This document shows, one piece after another, positions 5,416 to 6,506 of a DNA stretch of 6,506 bases. Every line of letters starts with the position of its first letter. Positions within the stretch are counted from its first letter, which is position 1. The stretch comes from Pseudomonadota bacterium (GTDB taxonomy: Bacteria; Pseudomonadota; Gammaproteobacteria; Pseudomonadales; Azotimanducaceae). The notes under the pieces were generated by a model. The model did not search any database. It was given only the letters and a program-made list of their open reading frames with translations, and was not told where the DNA came from. Both the position numbers and the translations under genes were made by a program. The DNA is taken from contig JAACDS010000182.1 in NCBI GenBank assembly GCA_009936895.1, positions 1 to 6,506 of the forward strand. Reading direction: 5' to 3'.

Positions 5416-6423
5416 CCCGACGAGTGGCAAAAGGTGCTCCGCAACGCTTTTCGGCAACCCGATGCCCTGCTGGCGTATCTCGGAATACCAGCGAGCGCGT
5501 TCAATTTGGATTCCGAGCCCGACTTTGCGCTCTTGGTTCCGGAACCCTTTGCCGCGCGCATGAAGCCCGGCGATCCCGCAGACCCGCTGTTGCGGCAGGT
5601 GTTGCCAAGCCTGCAAGAACGCGAACGCGTCCCGGGCTTTGTTAAAGATCCGCTGGGCGAGGACGACTCAGCCTTGAGCTTTCAGCGAGCGCCGGCCTTG
5701 ATACAAAAATACCTGGGGCGGGTATTGATGATTACCACCCCTGGCTGTGCAGTTAACTGTCGCTATTGTTTTCGCCGCCACTTCCCATACCAAGATCACA
5801 AACCCAGGGGCCACAGCCAAGCACTGGATTTGATTCGCTCGGACACGAGCATTTCCGAGGTCATTCTGTCTGGCGGTGATCCACTGCTGCTGGGCGATCT
5901 GGCCTTCACCATGCTGATCGACCAGATAAACGCCATCGAACATGTGAAGCGTATTCGAGTGCACAGTCGGCTGCCCATCGTACTGCCCCAGCGCGTCACC
6001 CCGAGCTTGGTGGAAACGATTCAGACCAGTCGCTGTCCGGTCGTCATGGTTGTGCACTGCAATCACCCTCAAGAACTTGATGCCCAGACCAAGCGTGCCC
6101 TGGCGTGTCTGCGAGACTCAGGCGCGCACGTGCTGAATCAAAGCGTACTGTTAGCCGGCATAAACGATGACGCCGGCCTGCTGTGCCAACTGTCACAATC
6201 ACTCTTTGAACAAGGGGTCTTGCCCTACTACCTGCACATGCCGGATGCGGTTAGCGGCACCGCGCATTTTGCTGTAGCCGAGCCGCGGGCCATGACGCTG
6301 CACGAAGACATGCGGGCAATATTACCGGGCTATCTGCTGCCGCGTTTGGTGCGAGAAGTTCCGGGCAAGGCATCCAAAACCCCACTGCAGCCCGACGGCC
6401 TGCAGCTTGTCGACATTGGCTAA
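5386..6423 (+). CDS. epmB: EF-P lysine 2,3-aminomutase (radical SAM)
   Basis: EpmB (YjeK) converts (S)-alpha-lysine to (R)-beta-lysine with a radical S-adenosylmethionine mechanism and pyridoxal phosphate, supplying EpmA. Seen in 345 residues (E. coli 342): DPLLRQVLPS near 66; the radical SAM cysteines C121, C125 and C128 in GCAVNCRYCFRRHFPY; the SAM-binding SGGDPL near 163; IRVHSRLPIVLPQRVT near 185; HCNHPQEL; LNQSVLLAGINDD; LPYYLHMPDAVSGTAHF near 278; and K331 in SKTPL, matching the PLP lysine K332 of E. coli EpmB. It lacks the extra C-terminal part of clostridial lysine 2,3-aminomutases. The ATG is preceded by a weak GGTAAG five bases upstream. A plus-strand -10-like TAGAAT (5340-5345) lies inside efp with no clear -35. 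Divergent from efp with 30 bases between. Confidence 0.97.
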   Translation: MITPNRTPWQPDEWQKVLRNAFRQPDALLAYLGIPASAFNLDSEPDFALLVPEPFAARMKPGDPADPLLRQVLPSLQERERVPGFVKDPLGEDDSALSFQRAPALIQKYLGRVLMITTPGCAVNCRYCFRRHFPYQDHKPRGHSQALDLIRSDTSISEVILSGGDPLLLGDLAFTMLIDQINAIEHVKRIRVHSRLPIVLPQRVTPSLVETIQTSRCPVVMVVHCNHPQELDAQTKRALACLRDSGAHVLNQSVLLAGINDDAGLLCQLSQSLFEQGVLPYYLHMPDAVSGTAHFAVAEPRAMTLHEDMRAILPGYLLPRLVREVPGKASKTPLQPDGLQLVDIG

Positions 6424-6506
6424 AGGTCGCTTGTCAGCGCTTGCTCAACATCTAAATCACTGAAACCAATCAAGTACAAAATCGCGTCCAAACCGAAGTT
6501 AGAGAT
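6420..6506 (-). CDS. Possible C-terminal end of an unidentified protein (cut by window edge)
   Basis: The minus-strand frame entering at the right edge is open for 28 codons and ends in TAG at 6422-6420, sharing bases with the TAA of epmB. The other two minus frames have stops near the edge. The peptide looks protein-like (hydrophobic stretch LDAILYLIGFSDLD, end ALTSDL), unlike the plus-strand reading. I do not recognise the family, and 28 open codons can occur by chance. If real, it is convergent with epmB. Confidence 0.45.
   Translation of the reverse strand: MSNFGLDAILYLIGFSDLDVEQALTSDL

Noticed and set aside
5356..5616. N-terminal extension of the efp frame across the epmB start
   Set aside because: EF-P begins at MATYSTNEF; the extra part is antisense to well-conserved EpmB codons.
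5668..6072. 134-residue minus-strand frame inside epmB
   Set aside because: It mirrors conserved EpmB codons in GC-rich DNA and has no ribosome binding site or recognisable motif.

Overview
The window is a chromosomal housekeeping segment from a gammaproteobacterium. The GC content looks moderately high (not counted). All eight confidently assigned genes have close counterparts in Escherichia coli or Pseudomonas. From memory, nnr, queG, orn, psd, epmA, efp and epmB all lie within one region of the E. coli chromosome near 94 min, there spread out by frd, ampC and other insertions. The rhodanese gene just before psd matches the Pseudomonas order instead. No mobile element, phage gene, CRISPR array, rRNA or tRNA was seen. 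The genus cannot be named from the sequence alone.

Layout: (1) 1-363, minus strand, start of nnr (NAD(P)H-hydrate epimerase/dehydratase), cut by the left edge. (2) A 51-base divergent spacer with a UUCG-capped hairpin, and a 12-base palindrome just inside the annotated start of queG. (3) 415-1572, plus strand, queG (last step of queuosine synthesis). It runs tail-to-tail into (4) 1554-2102, minus strand, orn (oligoribonuclease), with a 19-base overlap. (5) A divergent spacer, then 2202-3032, plus strand, an RhdA-like tandem rhodanese, overlapping by ATGA with (6) 3029-3859, plus strand, psd (phosphatidylserine decarboxylase), followed by a probable intrinsic terminator. (7) 3906-4748, minus strand, epmA, downstream of (8) 4780-5355, minus strand, efp. 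(9) 5386-6423, plus strand, epmB, divergent from efp with only 30 bases between the two start codons. (10) 6420-6506, minus strand, the possible C-terminal end of an unidentified gene running off the right edge.

The most coherent functional unit is efp-epmA with divergent epmB: the translation factor EF-P, the enzyme that isomerises lysine to (R)-beta-lysine, and the ligase that attaches it to Lys34 of EF-P, which is present. Together they relieve ribosome stalling at polyproline. The other genes serve tRNA modification, RNA turnover, cofactor repair, sulfur transfer and phospholipid synthesis.

I found no undescribed system. The points worth a second look are start-site and architecture details: a very compact EpmA, a probable efp promoter lying over the epmB start codon, an orn GTG start shadowed by an out-of-frame ATG, an N-terminally extended QueG reading frame with a symmetric TATACT palindrome in it, and the absence of rsgA between orn and psd.
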